From: CAYJXJ01 sp964374095
GTDB taxonomy: Bacteria > Elusimicrobiota > Elusimicrobia > UBA1565 > UBA9628
Length of the DNA: 13,508 nucleotides
Assembly: GCA_964374095.1 (NCBI GenBank)
Contig: CAYJXJ010000130.1
Coordinates: 1 to 13,508 of the forward strand
Reading direction: 5' to 3'
Below are positions 1-6,920 of this stretch, one piece after another (position 1 is the stretch's first letter; the number at the start of each line of letters is the position of its first letter). Position numbers and translations under genes: made by a program. Below the pieces are notes generated by a model. The model was not told where the DNA came from, searched no databases, and worked only from the letters and a program-made list of their open reading frames with translations.

Positions 1-9
1 GGAGTTCTA

Positions 10-38
10 CCTGCGCCTCCAATAATTGGAAGCGCAGG
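10..38. repeat. near-perfect 29-nt palindrome at the window edge
   Basis: The left arm is CCTGCGC plus TCCAAT and the right arm is ATTGGA plus GCGCAGG. There is one C/A mismatch (17 against 31) and a single A at the centre (24), so 13 base pairs could form. It lies in an apparently non-coding stretch (1-221). The outer arms recur at 2260-2290 inside the kinase-like gene with a different centre. Flanking bases (AGTTCTAC on the left, TGGCACCG on the right) also occur together at 6918-6938. It may be a small mobile hairpin of REP or MITE type, or a terminator for a gene outside the window. There is no T-run, so an intrinsic terminator is not favoured. Confidence 0.55.
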
Positions 39-221
39 CCTGGCACCGGTTCAACGCCCGCGAGAATTTCACCGGGACGCAACCTGGCCCATGTTCCGCC
101 GATTCGACCGCAACGTTGGGGAGGCACATCGTCCCCGGCAGGATGGGCCACGGCTACCTACAAATTTTCGGCGCACCCCAAAATTCTGTCTTGCACCATT
201 TATGCTAGACTTCATGTTAAT

Positions 222-677
222 ATGGCGGAAAGCCCGGAATTCAAACCCGTCGCGGATATCGGTTCGGTGCCCCTCACCGAAGACAGCGACCTGCGCTTCT
301 ACGTCGATGAGTACCGCGGCCATCGCTATGGCTCGATCCGCACCTTCGTCAGGCGGCAGAACTACTCGGGCCCCACCAAGGCCGGCGTCACCATGAACGT
401 GGGCATCATCGACGGCGTCTTGGAGGCCCTCGCGAAGCTCCCCGTCGAGCCCGCGGCCGTGGCCGACGCCGAACTCGCGCGCTTGCCCAAACGCGCCGGC
501 GTGACCCTGGTCGTGCGGATCACCCTCTACAAGGACACCACCGGCGTCGACCTGCGCGAATGGGTCGAAGACTTGAACTACAAGGGCTGGTCCAAGAAAG
601 GGGTGCGCATCCCTTACGGCGAACTCTCCAAGACCCGGCAATTCCTCAAGGCCATGCGCGACGCCTTGGCCAAGTAG
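222..677 (+). CDS. tandem PC4/YdbC-like ssDNA-binding protein
   Basis: The 151-residue product appears to hold two copies of the PC4 (transcriptional coactivator p15) fold in one chain. Module 1 is about residues 24-75, with the basic strand GSIRTFVRRQNYSG and then a C-terminal helix (GIIDGVLEALAKL). Module 2 is about residues 95-150, with the core DLREWVEDLNYKGWSKKGV and the helix ELSKTRQFLKAMRDAL. Members of this family bind single-stranded DNA or melted promoters. Bacterial YdbC-type proteins are usually a single module that dimerises, so this would be a built-in dimer (inference). There is no signal peptide, so it should be cytoplasmic. The ATG at 222 has no Shine-Dalgarno. The 60 bp upstream are AT-rich compared with the rest of the window and hold a -10-like TATGCT (201-206), which would give a very short leader. 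The stop lies 8 bp from the stop of the convergent kinase-like gene. Confidence 0.8.
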   Translation: MAESPEFKPVADIGSVPLTEDSDLRFYVDEYRGHRYGSIRTFVRRQNYSGPTKAGVTMNVGIIDGVLEALAKLPVEPAAVADAELARLPKRAGVTLVVRITLYKDTTGVDLREWVEDLNYKGWSKKGVRIPYGELSKTRQFLKAMRDALAK

Positions 678-685
678 CGCCCCCT

Positions 686-2713
686 TCAGCCCTTCTTCTT
701 TCCCACGAACCCGTTGGCGAATTCGACGTCCGAGAGGAGGGTCCACTCCAGGCGCGAGACATTGCCCGCGAAGGCATCCAACAAGGACCGGGCCCGATCC
801 GGCGGATAGCCCGAGTCCTTGAGCAAGGCGGCGAGCTCCGCGCGGGTCTCGGGCTTGGAAAATAGAACCCGCCACTCCCGTATCGCTTCGTAGTAGTCCT
901 CGATGGCGTTGGGCTCGTGCAGGCTCACCCAGGGCATCTCCAGGGCGATGCCCTCGTGCGGGATGCGGCCCGGCACGGGCTCGCTCGAGCCGAAGGCCTG
1001 CTCGAAGTCGATGAGGACGGGAAGGCTCCCCGGCGCCAAGAGGATGTTGCCTTGGTTCATGTCCCAGAGCCCGAAGCCCCGGGCGAGAACCCCGAGCGCG
1101 ACCCTCTGCGTCAGGGTGAGCGTGTTGCGCGCGAAATAGGGCCCGCCCTGGGAGCGCTCCATGACCATGACGCCCTCATGGCCCATGACAAAGGCGACGG
1201 AGGCGGGGGTCGCGAAATGCCTTCCGAACCAGCGGCGGATGATTCGGCGAACGGCCAATTCTCGACGAATGATCTCAATCTCGGCGATCTTGCGCACCCG
1301 CGGCGCGGCGCCCGCGGGACGCAACTCGTGGACCTGTGTATTCAGCTTTCCCGGGTCGTCGCCGTGAAGCTTGCGGGCGTCTTTGACGCCCAGGGGGTCG
1401 TATCCCAAGGCCCGGCGCGCGTCGCGGGCCGACAGGAGCGTGTCGGGCAGGCTCGCCGCGTCTTTTGACGGGCCAAAAAGCCCCCGCGGGGGAGGGGGCC
1501 GCGCCGCGTCCTGACGGGAAAGCTCCGCCAGCGCCTTTTCGATCCACGGGCGGCCGCGAGAATCCTCGCGGATCTGAGCCCAGGCCGCGGAGTCGGGACC
1601 CAGCCTGCCGCGCAAAGCGCCCAAAAACGCGGCCTTGGCCGCCAGGGGCTCGGAACCCCATAAGGATTCCTTCCCCAATAGTTGGCCCAACACGCTCAAG
1701 GGAGGCGCCATTCGAAAGCCCCCGGCGTCCACGAGGAACCACGCCGTGCGCCAATGGTCCCAAGAGAGGTTGGCGGGAACGAGATCGGCGGTGTAGCCGA
1801 TGCGGATGAGTTTGGCCGCCAGGTCCGCCAGGCCGCGGGTTTGGCTCTCCCGCAGGCTTCCCGCGTCCAAGGCTTCCTTAAGACTCTGGCCGTGAACCAG
1901 CCCTTTTACCAGGATCGTCCCATCCGCGCCATGATCCTTGAGCTTGGAATGCGCGATATCGGTGTAGGACAGGGCCTGCAGCGCCAAGACTTCCTGTCCG
2001 TAATGCGGGTCGCCCTTCATATCCGGGTAAATGAATTTCAGGACGAGTTCCTCATGCCCCTGGACCCGGTATACGATCGAGGCCCCGCCCTCCCCGATTT
2101 TTTCGCCTAGAATATAGCTGCGACCGTTGATGCGGACCCGGTCCCCGGTCTTGCCCGGCCAGGCCGGAACAACGTCTGGGAACAGCTTGGCCCGCAGCCG
2201 GGAGAACCAGGAACCTCCGGAATCCCGGGGAACCTCTCGCGCCGCCTGGTCGAAAAGGACCTGCGCCTCCATATATTTCGCAAGCGCAGGCCCGCCCTCG
2301 ACCTCGGGCGGCCCGGCCGGCGCTTCGGCGGGGTCCTGACTCGGCCCCGCGGGAGCCCGGGGCAAGACGACCGCCGCGATGACCGACGGCGGCAGGACAG
2401 GCGCGATCCCTGGACCCAGCTCGCGCACTGAAAGAACCCGCGCTTCCAGTGATGATGGCGGCGCGGGCCCCACGGCGGCTTTCGCCTCGGGAGCCTGCGG
2501 CCCCGCGGCCAGGCCTTGGCCCAAGGCGGGGATGTTGAGCTCGACCCGGGCGGGCCGCGCGGTCGCGCCGGGAAGCGTCACCCCCCCTTGGGTCCGCGAA
2601 CCGCCGCCGCCCCCCTGGCGGCCCCGGACTTGGGTGGCTCCCGCCGCGGAGGCGAAGAACAAAACAAGGGCGCCGGCGTCCAATGCTCGCATGCGAGAGA
2701 TGCCGGGGCGCAC
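686..2713 (-). CDS. exported protein with two protein-kinase-like domains
   Basis: The product is 675 residues from GTG 2713; an in-frame ATG at 2692 gives 668, and neither start has a clear Shine-Dalgarno. Residues 1-26 look like a signal peptide (hydrophobic GALVLFFASAAGA). Residues 27-145 are Gly/Pro/Ala-rich and probably disordered. The first kinase-like domain is about 198-400: glycine loop KIGEGGASIVY (205-215), Lys226 in VLKF, Glu241 as candidate helix-C partner, ADLVPANL as catalytic loop (Asp310, Asn315), and Asp329 in VDAGG at the DFG position. The second is about 440-670: WDMNQGNIL (Asp551, Asn556) then LIDFEQAFG (Asp569), closer to aminoglycoside or PI3/4-kinase-like loops. Catalytic Asp and Asn are present in both, although the HRD histidine is not. 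If the signal is real, the protein acts outside the cytoplasm where ATP is scarce, so activity and substrate are unknown. It could also be a membrane-tethered cytoplasmic kinase. Confidence 0.75.
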   Translation of the reverse strand: MRPGISRMRALDAGALVLFFASAAGATQVRGRQGGGGGSRTQGGVTLPGATARPARVELNIPALGQGLAAGPQAPEAKAAVGPAPPSSLEARVLSVRELGPGIAPVLPPSVIAAVVLPRAPAGPSQDPAEAPAGPPEVEGGPALAKYMEAQVLFDQAAREVPRDSGGSWFSRLRAKLFPDVVPAWPGKTGDRVRINGRSYILGEKIGEGGASIVYRVQGHEELVLKFIYPDMKGDPHYGQEVLALQALSYTDIAHSKLKDHGADGTILVKGLVHGQSLKEALDAGSLRESQTRGLADLAAKLIRIGYTADLVPANLSWDHWRTAWFLVDAGGFRMAPPLSVLGQLLGKESLWGSEPLAAKAAFLGALRGRLGPDSAAWAQIREDSRGRPWIEKALAELSRQDAARPPPPRGLFGPSKDAASLPDTLLSARDARRALGYDPLGVKDARKLHGDDPGKLNTQVHELRPAGAAPRVRKIAEIEIIRRELAVRRIIRRWFGRHFATPASVAFVMGHEGVMVMERSQGGPYFARNTLTLTQRVALGVLARGFGLWDMNQGNILLAPGSLPVLIDFEQAFGSSEPVPGRIPHEGIALEMPWVSLHEPNAIEDYYEAIREWRVLFSKPETRAELAALLKDSGYPPDRARSLLDAFAGNVSRLEWTLLSDVEFANGFVGKKKG
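2260..2290. repeat. inverted repeat within the kinase-like gene, matching the window-edge palindrome
   Basis: CCTGCGC (2260-2266) and GCGCAGG (2284-2290) flank a 17-nt AT-rich centre. Together with adjacent bases, ACCTGCGCCTCCA and AAGCGCAGGCC match the palindrome at 10-38 in the same order, with a spacer 2 nt longer. Here the repeat encodes part of the segment before the first kinase domain (around residues 143-152, including YMEAQV). It may be an inserted repeat that became coding, or a paralogous coding segment. Confidence 0.4.
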
Positions 2714-2744
2714 GGCTCACACAAGACCCCACACCCGGCACCTA

Positions 2745-2773
2745 AGGTTAACAGCCGTTCCCGGGCGAGTCAA
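2745..2773 (-). promoter_or_regulatory. candidate promoter of the exported kinase-like gene
   Basis: On the minus strand, TTGACT (2773-2768, five of six consensus) is followed after 17 nt by TAACCT (2750-2745), which fits TANNNT but is a weak -10. Initiation near 2738 would give about 25 nt of leader before GTG 2713, or about 46 nt before ATG 2692. It lies in the 145-bp region shared with the divergent protease gene. Confidence 0.35.
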
Positions 2774-2788
2774 GGCCTGTTCAAATTT

Positions 2789-2817
2789 AATGTGTCAGAT
2801 GTTGGGATGTGACCCCC
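2789..2817 (-). repeat. REP-like repeat, copy 1 (upstream of prc)
   Basis: Read on the minus strand, this 29-nt stretch matches 5037-5065 (plus strand) at 24 of 29 positions without gaps. The last 16 nt (CAACATCTGACACATT) are identical. The two copies are inverted relative to each other and bracket the protease gene. The layout, a GGGG start and a TGACACATT end, recalls REP elements spread by RAYT-type transposases, but no transposase is visible here. This copy ends 6 bp before the -35 box of the protease promoter. Confidence 0.65.
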
Positions 2818-2823
2818 GAGACC

Positions 2824-2852
2824 TTGACAAAGACGGGTTTGTTGCCAATACT
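2824..2852 (+). promoter_or_regulatory. candidate promoter of prc, probably leaderless
   Basis: A perfect TTGACA (2824-2829) is followed after a 17-nt spacer by AATACT (2847-2852, four of six to TATAAT). Initiation about seven bases further on falls on the ATG at 2859, and there is no Shine-Dalgarno before that codon. A leaderless transcript is therefore suggested. Confidence 0.5.
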
Positions 2853-2858
2853 AACGGG

Positions 2859-5036
2859 ATGGCGCGCCGCCGAGCCTCCCCGACCCCGCTTCTCTTGGCG
2901 GTTTTCCTCGCCCTGCCCGCGGCGCGCGCGGCCGCCGCCGAACTCGCCCCCGACCCCATGTCCGGGGTGATCGGCCAGCTCGTTGCCAAGATCCTCGAGC
3001 GCTCCCACTACAACCACCACCCCATCGACGATGGCGCCTCGCGCAAGACCCTGCGCGCTTACATCGACAGCCTCGACTACCACCACATGATCTTCGACAA
3101 GGCCGATATCGACGCCTTCGAGGCCCTCTACGCCGAGGGGCTCGACGACCGCGTCAAGCAGGGAGACCTCCAACCCGCTTACGAGATCTTCAATAAGTTC
3201 GTGGAGCGCCTGGGCGAGCGCGCGGTCTGGGCCCGGGAGTTTGCCTCCGCCAAGCACGATTTCACCGTTGACGAGGCGGTGATCGCCGACCGCCATGAGG
3301 CCCCGTGGCCCAAGGACGCGGCCGAGTCGCGGGAGCTGTGGCGGCTGCGGGTCAAGCATGAGATCCTCGCCGAGCGCCTCAACCAGACCAAGCCGGAGGA
3401 GATCCTCAAGAACATCAATCTCCGTTACGACCGGCTCCTCCGCGGCTACAAGGAATACGAGAATTCCGACGTGGTTCAGACCTTTCTGAGCGCCCTGGCG
3501 CAGACCTTCGACCCCCATTCCGAGTACATGGCCCCGCCCCAAAAGGACAATTTCGACATCAGCATGCGGCTCTCCCTGACCGGCATCGGCGCGGTGCTGC
3601 GCTCGGAAGACGGCTACGCCAAGATCGTCTCCCTCGTGCCGGGAGGCCCGGCCGACGTGGACAAGCGGCTCAAATCCAACGACCGCATCGAGGCCGTCGC
3701 CCAGTCCGAGCAGCCCTTCATGGACGTCGTGGGCATGAAGCTCGACCGGGTGGTCCAGCTCATCCGCGGCGAGAAGGGGACCGTCGTGCGCCTGCGGGTG
3801 CTGCCCAACGACGCCCTCGACCCCGCGACGAGGCTGATCGTGACCTTGACCCGCGACGAGATCAAGCTCACGGAGCAGGAGGCCCGGGCCAAGATCCTGG
3901 AGTCGCCGCTCGCCCCCGGGGCGCCCCAGGCCCGGATCGGGATCATCGACCTGCCGTCATTCTATGCCGACATGAAGACCGGCGGAGAGACCAAGAGCAC
4001 GACCCGCGACGTCTCTCGACTGATCGCGGCGCTCAAGAAGGACGGCGTCCAAGGCCTGGTCCTGGACCTGCGCCGCAACGGCGGCGGGTCTCTTTCGGAA
4101 GCAATCACCCTCACCGGGCTCTTCATCAAGGAGGGCCCCGTGGTCCAGGTCCGGGATACCTACGGGATACTCAAGTCCTTGAACGACGACGACGGCCAGG
4201 CCGCGTGGGACGGCCCGATGGTGGTCCTCACCAGCCGGGTGAGCGCCTCGGCCTCCGAAATCCTCGCGGGCGCCATGCAGGATTATCGGCGGGCGGTCGT
4301 GGTCGGCGAGAAGAGCACGTTCGGCAAGGGAACGGTCCAGTCCATGCTCGAGCTCGACCAGTACATGCCGCCGAGCTACCGGCGCGCCAAGAGCGGGGCG
4401 CTCAAGCTCACGATCCAGAAATTCTACCGCGTCTCGGGTGGATCGACCCAGAACCAGGGCGTGGTTCCCGATATCCACCTGCCTGCCGTGGCCGACCACA
4501 TGGAGATAACCGAGAGCACCTTGAAAAACGCCCTCCCCTACGACGTGGAGCGGCCGGCCGCCTTCGAGCCGACCCACTCGGTCACCGCCGCCCTCCACGT
4601 TCTCCGCAGGGCTTCGGAAGGCCGCATCGCCGCCTCGCCGGAATTCGCCTACGTCCAAGAAGACATCATCCGGTACAAGAGACAGCTCGAAGACAAGACC
4701 ATCTCGCTCAACGAGGCCAAGCGCCTCGCCGAGAAGGCCGCCGACAAGGCCCGGGTCGAGGGCCGCAAGAAGGAGCGCGCCGGCCGCAAGACCGAGCCTC
4801 TGAAATTCGAGGAGATCACCCTGCAGAGCCTCGACGGCAAAAAGCCCAAGCCCGCCGAGCCCGCGGTGGCCAAATCCACGGCCGCGGCCGAAGGCGAGGA
4901 CTACGAGAAGGCCCCGGCATCGGACTACGTCCTCGAGGAGTCGCTCTCGATCCTCTCGGACCTGGTGGCCCTGACCTCGCCCGCGGCCCAAAACGCCAGC
5001 GGGGGCAAGTCCGCCCCGCCGCCCACCGTCCGCTGA
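2859..5036 (+). CDS. prc: tail-specific (C-terminal processing) periplasmic protease, S41 family
   Basis: The 725-residue product resembles E. coli Prc/Tsp, which degrades periplasmic proteins from exposed non-polar C-termini. Residues 1-27 form a signal peptide (MARRR, then a hydrophobic core and an ARAAAAE end). Residues 30-215 correspond to the N-terminal Tsp region (SHYNHHPIDD, DYHHMIFDKADI). A PDZ domain follows at about 235-330 (LTGIGAVLRSEDG, GGPADVDKRLKSNDRI). The S41 catalytic core is about 355-560, with LRRNGGGSL (405-412), the nucleophile region SASASEIL (probable Ser464) and the general base Lys490 in STFGKGTVQ. The 26-residue Ser-Lys spacing is close to that of Prc. The C-terminal third is Lys/Glu-rich and helical, like the Tsp C-terminal domain, then ends in an Ala/Pro-rich tail. 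I chose ATG 2859 because it begins the signal peptide directly; an open frame continues upstream without homology. The stop codon abuts the REP-like copy at 5037. Confidence 0.93.
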   Translation: MARRRASPTPLLLAVFLALPAARAAAAELAPDPMSGVIGQLVAKILERSHYNHHPIDDGASRKTLRAYIDSLDYHHMIFDKADIDAFEALYAEGLDDRVKQGDLQPAYEIFNKFVERLGERAVWAREFASAKHDFTVDEAVIADRHEAPWPKDAAESRELWRLRVKHEILAERLNQTKPEEILKNINLRYDRLLRGYKEYENSDVVQTFLSALAQTFDPHSEYMAPPQKDNFDISMRLSLTGIGAVLRSEDGYAKIVSLVPGGPADVDKRLKSNDRIEAVAQSEQPFMDVVGMKLDRVVQLIRGEKGTVVRLRVLPNDALDPATRLIVTLTRDEIKLTEQEARAKILESPLAPGAPQARIGIIDLPSFYADMKTGGETKSTTRDVSRLIAALKKDGVQGLVLDLRRNGGGSLSEAITLTGLFIKEGPVVQVRDTYGILKSLNDDDGQAAWDGPMVVLTSRVSASASEILAGAMQDYRRAVVVGEKSTFGKGTVQSMLELDQYMPPSYRRAKSGALKLTIQKFYRVSGGSTQNQGVVPDIHLPAVADHMEITESTLKNALPYDVERPAAFEPTHSVTAALHVLRRASEGRIAASPEFAYVQEDIIRYKRQLEDKTISLNEAKRLAEKAADKARVEGRKKERAGRKTEPLKFEEITLQSLDGKKPKPAEPAVAKSTAAAEGEDYEKAPASDYVLEESLSILSDLVALTSPAAQNASGGKSAPPPTVR

Positions 5037-5065
5037 TGGGGCCAGGTCTCAACATCTGACACATT
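5037..5065 (+). repeat. REP-like repeat, copy 2 (directly after the prc stop)
   Basis: This begins at the base after the prc TGA (5034-5036) and matches the reverse complement of 2789-2817 at 24 of 29 positions, including an exact 16-nt end (5050-5065). It fills most of the 46 bp between prc and the cobalamin-binding protein gene. There is no T-run, so it is not an obvious intrinsic terminator. A role in mRNA 3'-end protection, as for other REPs, is possible but inferred. Confidence 0.65.
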
Positions 5066-5082
5066 CCAACCGACCCAAACCC

Positions 5083-6000
5083 ATGCGCGTCGTCTCCTTG
5101 ATCGCCAGCGCCACCGAGACCGTCTGTGCGTTGGGCCTCGGGCGCTTTTTGGTCGGGCGCTCCCATGAGTGCGACGAGCCCCCCTGGGTCAAGCGCCTGC
5201 CCGCCCTTTCCTGTCCCCGCATCGATCCCGACGCCTCGAGCCTCGCCATCGACCGCGCCGTGCGCTCGGCGCTCCGGCATTATCCGTCGGTCTATCAGGT
5301 CGATTCCGTCAGGCTCGCCGCGCTCCAACCCGACGTCATCCTCACCCAGGCCCACTGCGAGGTCTGCGCGGTGAGTTCGGATGATGTCCGCCGCGCGTTG
5401 GCGCCGGCGTGCCTGAAGACCCGCGTGGTGACGCTTAATCCGGTGGGGCTTGAGGAAGTCTTCAAAGACATTCAGCGCGTGGCTGAAGCCCTGAAGTCGG
5501 CGCCACGAGGCAGGGATCTCGTACAACGGCTGCAAAAACGGATGGAACGGATTGCGCGAGACGCTCAAAGCCTTGGGCCTAGGCCTCGTCTCGCGTTGCT
5601 GGAATGGACCTCCCCGCTGATGTGCGCCGGCAACTGGATGCCCGAGCTCGTCCTACTCGCCGGCGGCCAGGACCTCTTCGGCAAGCCCCGCAAGCACTCG
5701 CCCCGGCTCTCCCGGCAGGACCTGCTCCGCAAGGACCCGGACATCATCGTCATCGCGCCTTGCGGCTTTGACATCCCGCGCACGCGCCTGGAGGCCCGGA
5801 CGCTTGAGCGGCACTCCTGGTGGAAGCGGTTGCGGGCCGTGCGCGAAGACCGGGTCTTTCTGGCCGACGGCAACCGCTACTTCAACCGGCCGGGACCCGG
5901 CGTCTTGGACACCCTGGAGATTCTGGCCGAGATCCTGCACCCGTCGGCTTTCCGAGCGCGCCACCTCGGGTCGGGCTGGCGGCCCTTACCTGCGGCCTAA
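5083..6000 (+). CDS. cobalamin-binding protein, BtuF-like, without signal peptide
   Basis: The 305-residue product has the class III periplasmic-binding fold of the BtuF family, which captures vitamin B12 for ABC import. Family signatures are VVSLIASATETVCALGLG (3-20), VGRSHECDEPP (24-34), CEVCAVS (92-98), NWMPELVLLAGG (184-195) and the late DGNRYFNRPGP (262-272). The protein starts directly with the first beta strand, and no signal peptide or lipobox is visible. Many annotated 'cobalamin-binding proteins' of this subgroup share that layout. It may therefore work in the cytoplasm, or with a transporter by another route. No BtuC/BtuD permease or ATPase and no cobalamin riboswitch is visible nearby. 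ATG 5083 lacks a clear Shine-Dalgarno. The gene follows prc after a 46-bp gap and precedes the membrane-protein gene by one base, so all three may be cotranscribed. Confidence 0.82.
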   Translation: MRVVSLIASATETVCALGLGRFLVGRSHECDEPPWVKRLPALSCPRIDPDASSLAIDRAVRSALRHYPSVYQVDSVRLAALQPDVILTQAHCEVCAVSSDDVRRALAPACLKTRVVTLNPVGLEEVFKDIQRVAEALKSAPRGRDLVQRLQKRMERIARDAQSLGPRPRLALLEWTSPLMCAGNWMPELVLLAGGQDLFGKPRKHSPRLSRQDLLRKDPDIIVIAPCGFDIPRTRLEARTLERHSWWKRLRAVREDRVFLADGNRYFNRPGPGVLDTLEILAEILHPSAFRARHLGSGWRPLPAA

Positions 6001-6001
6001 A

Positions 6002-6706
6002 ATGCAAGCTCCTGATTCTGAAATGGCCAGACGAGTGAACTGGGAAAGCTTCGCCAGACTTTTGGTCCTCAGCGCCCTGCTTCTTGCGCCTCTGTTGATC
6101 GCCGCCGCCACCCACGGCGGGTTCCTATGGTTCGCCGCTGGAGCCATCGTCTGGGCCATCTCGGTGGCAGCCAAGATCCCCCTTGCCAGATTCCTCCATG
6201 AGGGCCTGGGAAAGTCGGCGACGCCCGAGACGCGAGGTGCCGCGCACGGCGTTCTGTCCGCGGCATGCGAGCTCAGCTGCGCGGCAGTATGTTTCGTATG
6301 GTTCCTGCCCGATGGAAGCGCTTGGACTGCCGCCGCCTTCGGCGCAGGGGCAGGGTGGATTGAGGCGGTAGCGCTTCTCATCCCGAGTATTCGTTCAGGA
6401 GCCGCGGGTCCCAAAAGCGATGAGCCGCCATGGCATGTGCGATGGACCTTCCTCATCGAGAGAACCGGCGCCGTTATGGGTCATACGGGCTCCCGGGGAC
6501 TCATATGGCTTGCTGTAATTCGAAACCCGTGGTTCGCCCTTCCTGCCGGCATGGGTTTCGTCATCGTGGACGGTTTGGCCGTCTATGGCTTAGTTAAAAA
6601 ATGGGAGTGGCTTGAGTGGGAAACTTGGAGCCGCTTCTACGGAGCGGTCACGACTATAAGCGTGCTCGATCTGCTGCTTTTCATCGCATTCGCGCGAGGA
6701 ACATAG
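6002..6706 (+). CDS. polytopic membrane protein, possibly YhfC-like
   Basis: The 234-residue product has about seven hydrophobic segments (roughly 18-36, 41-60, 83-103, 108-130, 150-172, 176-197 and 213-231). GAGAGWIEAV (Glu121), LIERTGAVMGH (Glu153, Arg154, His161) and a later Asp190 in an intramembrane segment recall the ordered Glu, Glu-Arg, His and Asp positions of the YhfC (PF10086) putative membrane peptidase family. I judge this by eye and hold it loosely. The start is ATG 6002, one base after the preceding stop; ATG 6023 (MARRVNWESF) is an alternative giving 227 residues. Neither has a Shine-Dalgarno. Third codon positions carry more A/T than in neighbouring genes, and a transposase relic lies downstream, so this gene may have been acquired. 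A GC hairpin (GCGGC, three bases, GCCGC, at 6708-6720) follows the stop without a T-run. Confidence 0.7.
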   Translation: MQAPDSEMARRVNWESFARLLVLSALLLAPLLIAAATHGGFLWFAAGAIVWAISVAAKIPLARFLHEGLGKSATPETRGAAHGVLSAACELSCAAVCFVWFLPDGSAWTAAAFGAGAGWIEAVALLIPSIRSGAAGPKSDEPPWHVRWTFLIERTGAVMGHTGSRGLIWLAVIRNPWFALPAGMGFVIVDGLAVYGLVKKWEWLEWETWSRFYGAVTTISVLDLLLFIAFARGT

Positions 6707-6770
6707 CGCGGCGTCGCCGCACCGAAACCCTCTCGTAGAAATAGACACGACGTTCGTAACTCTCAGGTCG

Positions 6771-6920
6771 TCAAGCGGCCGAGACGGGGATGAAGCGGCG
6801 TCCGGCGATGGCGTCGACAGGCGCCTGGAAGACCGGCCGATCATAGTTGCGTACGGTAGCGATGTAGCTACGGACGCGGAGCATGCGTGTGCGGTCTTGG
6901 CGGCTGCGCCCGGGCGAAGT
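6771..6920 (-). pseudogene. C-terminal relic of an IS66-like transposase
   Basis: The minus strand reads open to a TGA at 6773-6771. From the ATG at 6884 it encodes 37 residues (RVRSYIATVRNY, then AGRRFIPVSAA). This pattern (RSYISTxRKxG, about 12 residues, then G-P-F/W-I/L-P) is what I know from the extreme C-terminus of IS66-family TnpC transposases. The frame stays open upstream to about 6920, where it meets the 3' end of thpR. No catalytic DDE part, TnpA or TnpB gene, or terminal inverted repeat is present. It is most likely a scar of an old insertion. With so short a stretch, chance similarity cannot be excluded. Confidence 0.4.

Noticed and set aside
1..151. Possible minus-strand partial gene from GTG 151 running off the left edge (50 codons)
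   Set aside because: The frame is open and begins after a stop with a weak GTAGG upstream, but it reads through the 10-38 palindrome, has no recognisable domain or signal peptide, and is too short to trust. It remains possible.
2379..2858. Upstream extension of the prc frame (160 codons)
   Set aside because: It overlaps the kinase-like gene's signal and Pro-rich region antisense, has no homology, and the ATG at 2859 starts a proper signal peptide just after a promoter.
957..4991. Long minus- and plus-strand open frames inside the kinase-like and prc genes (for example opposite 3957-4991)
   Set aside because: They are antisense or out-of-frame shadows of genes with clear domain content; none shows a domain, a ribosome binding site or a plausible composition.
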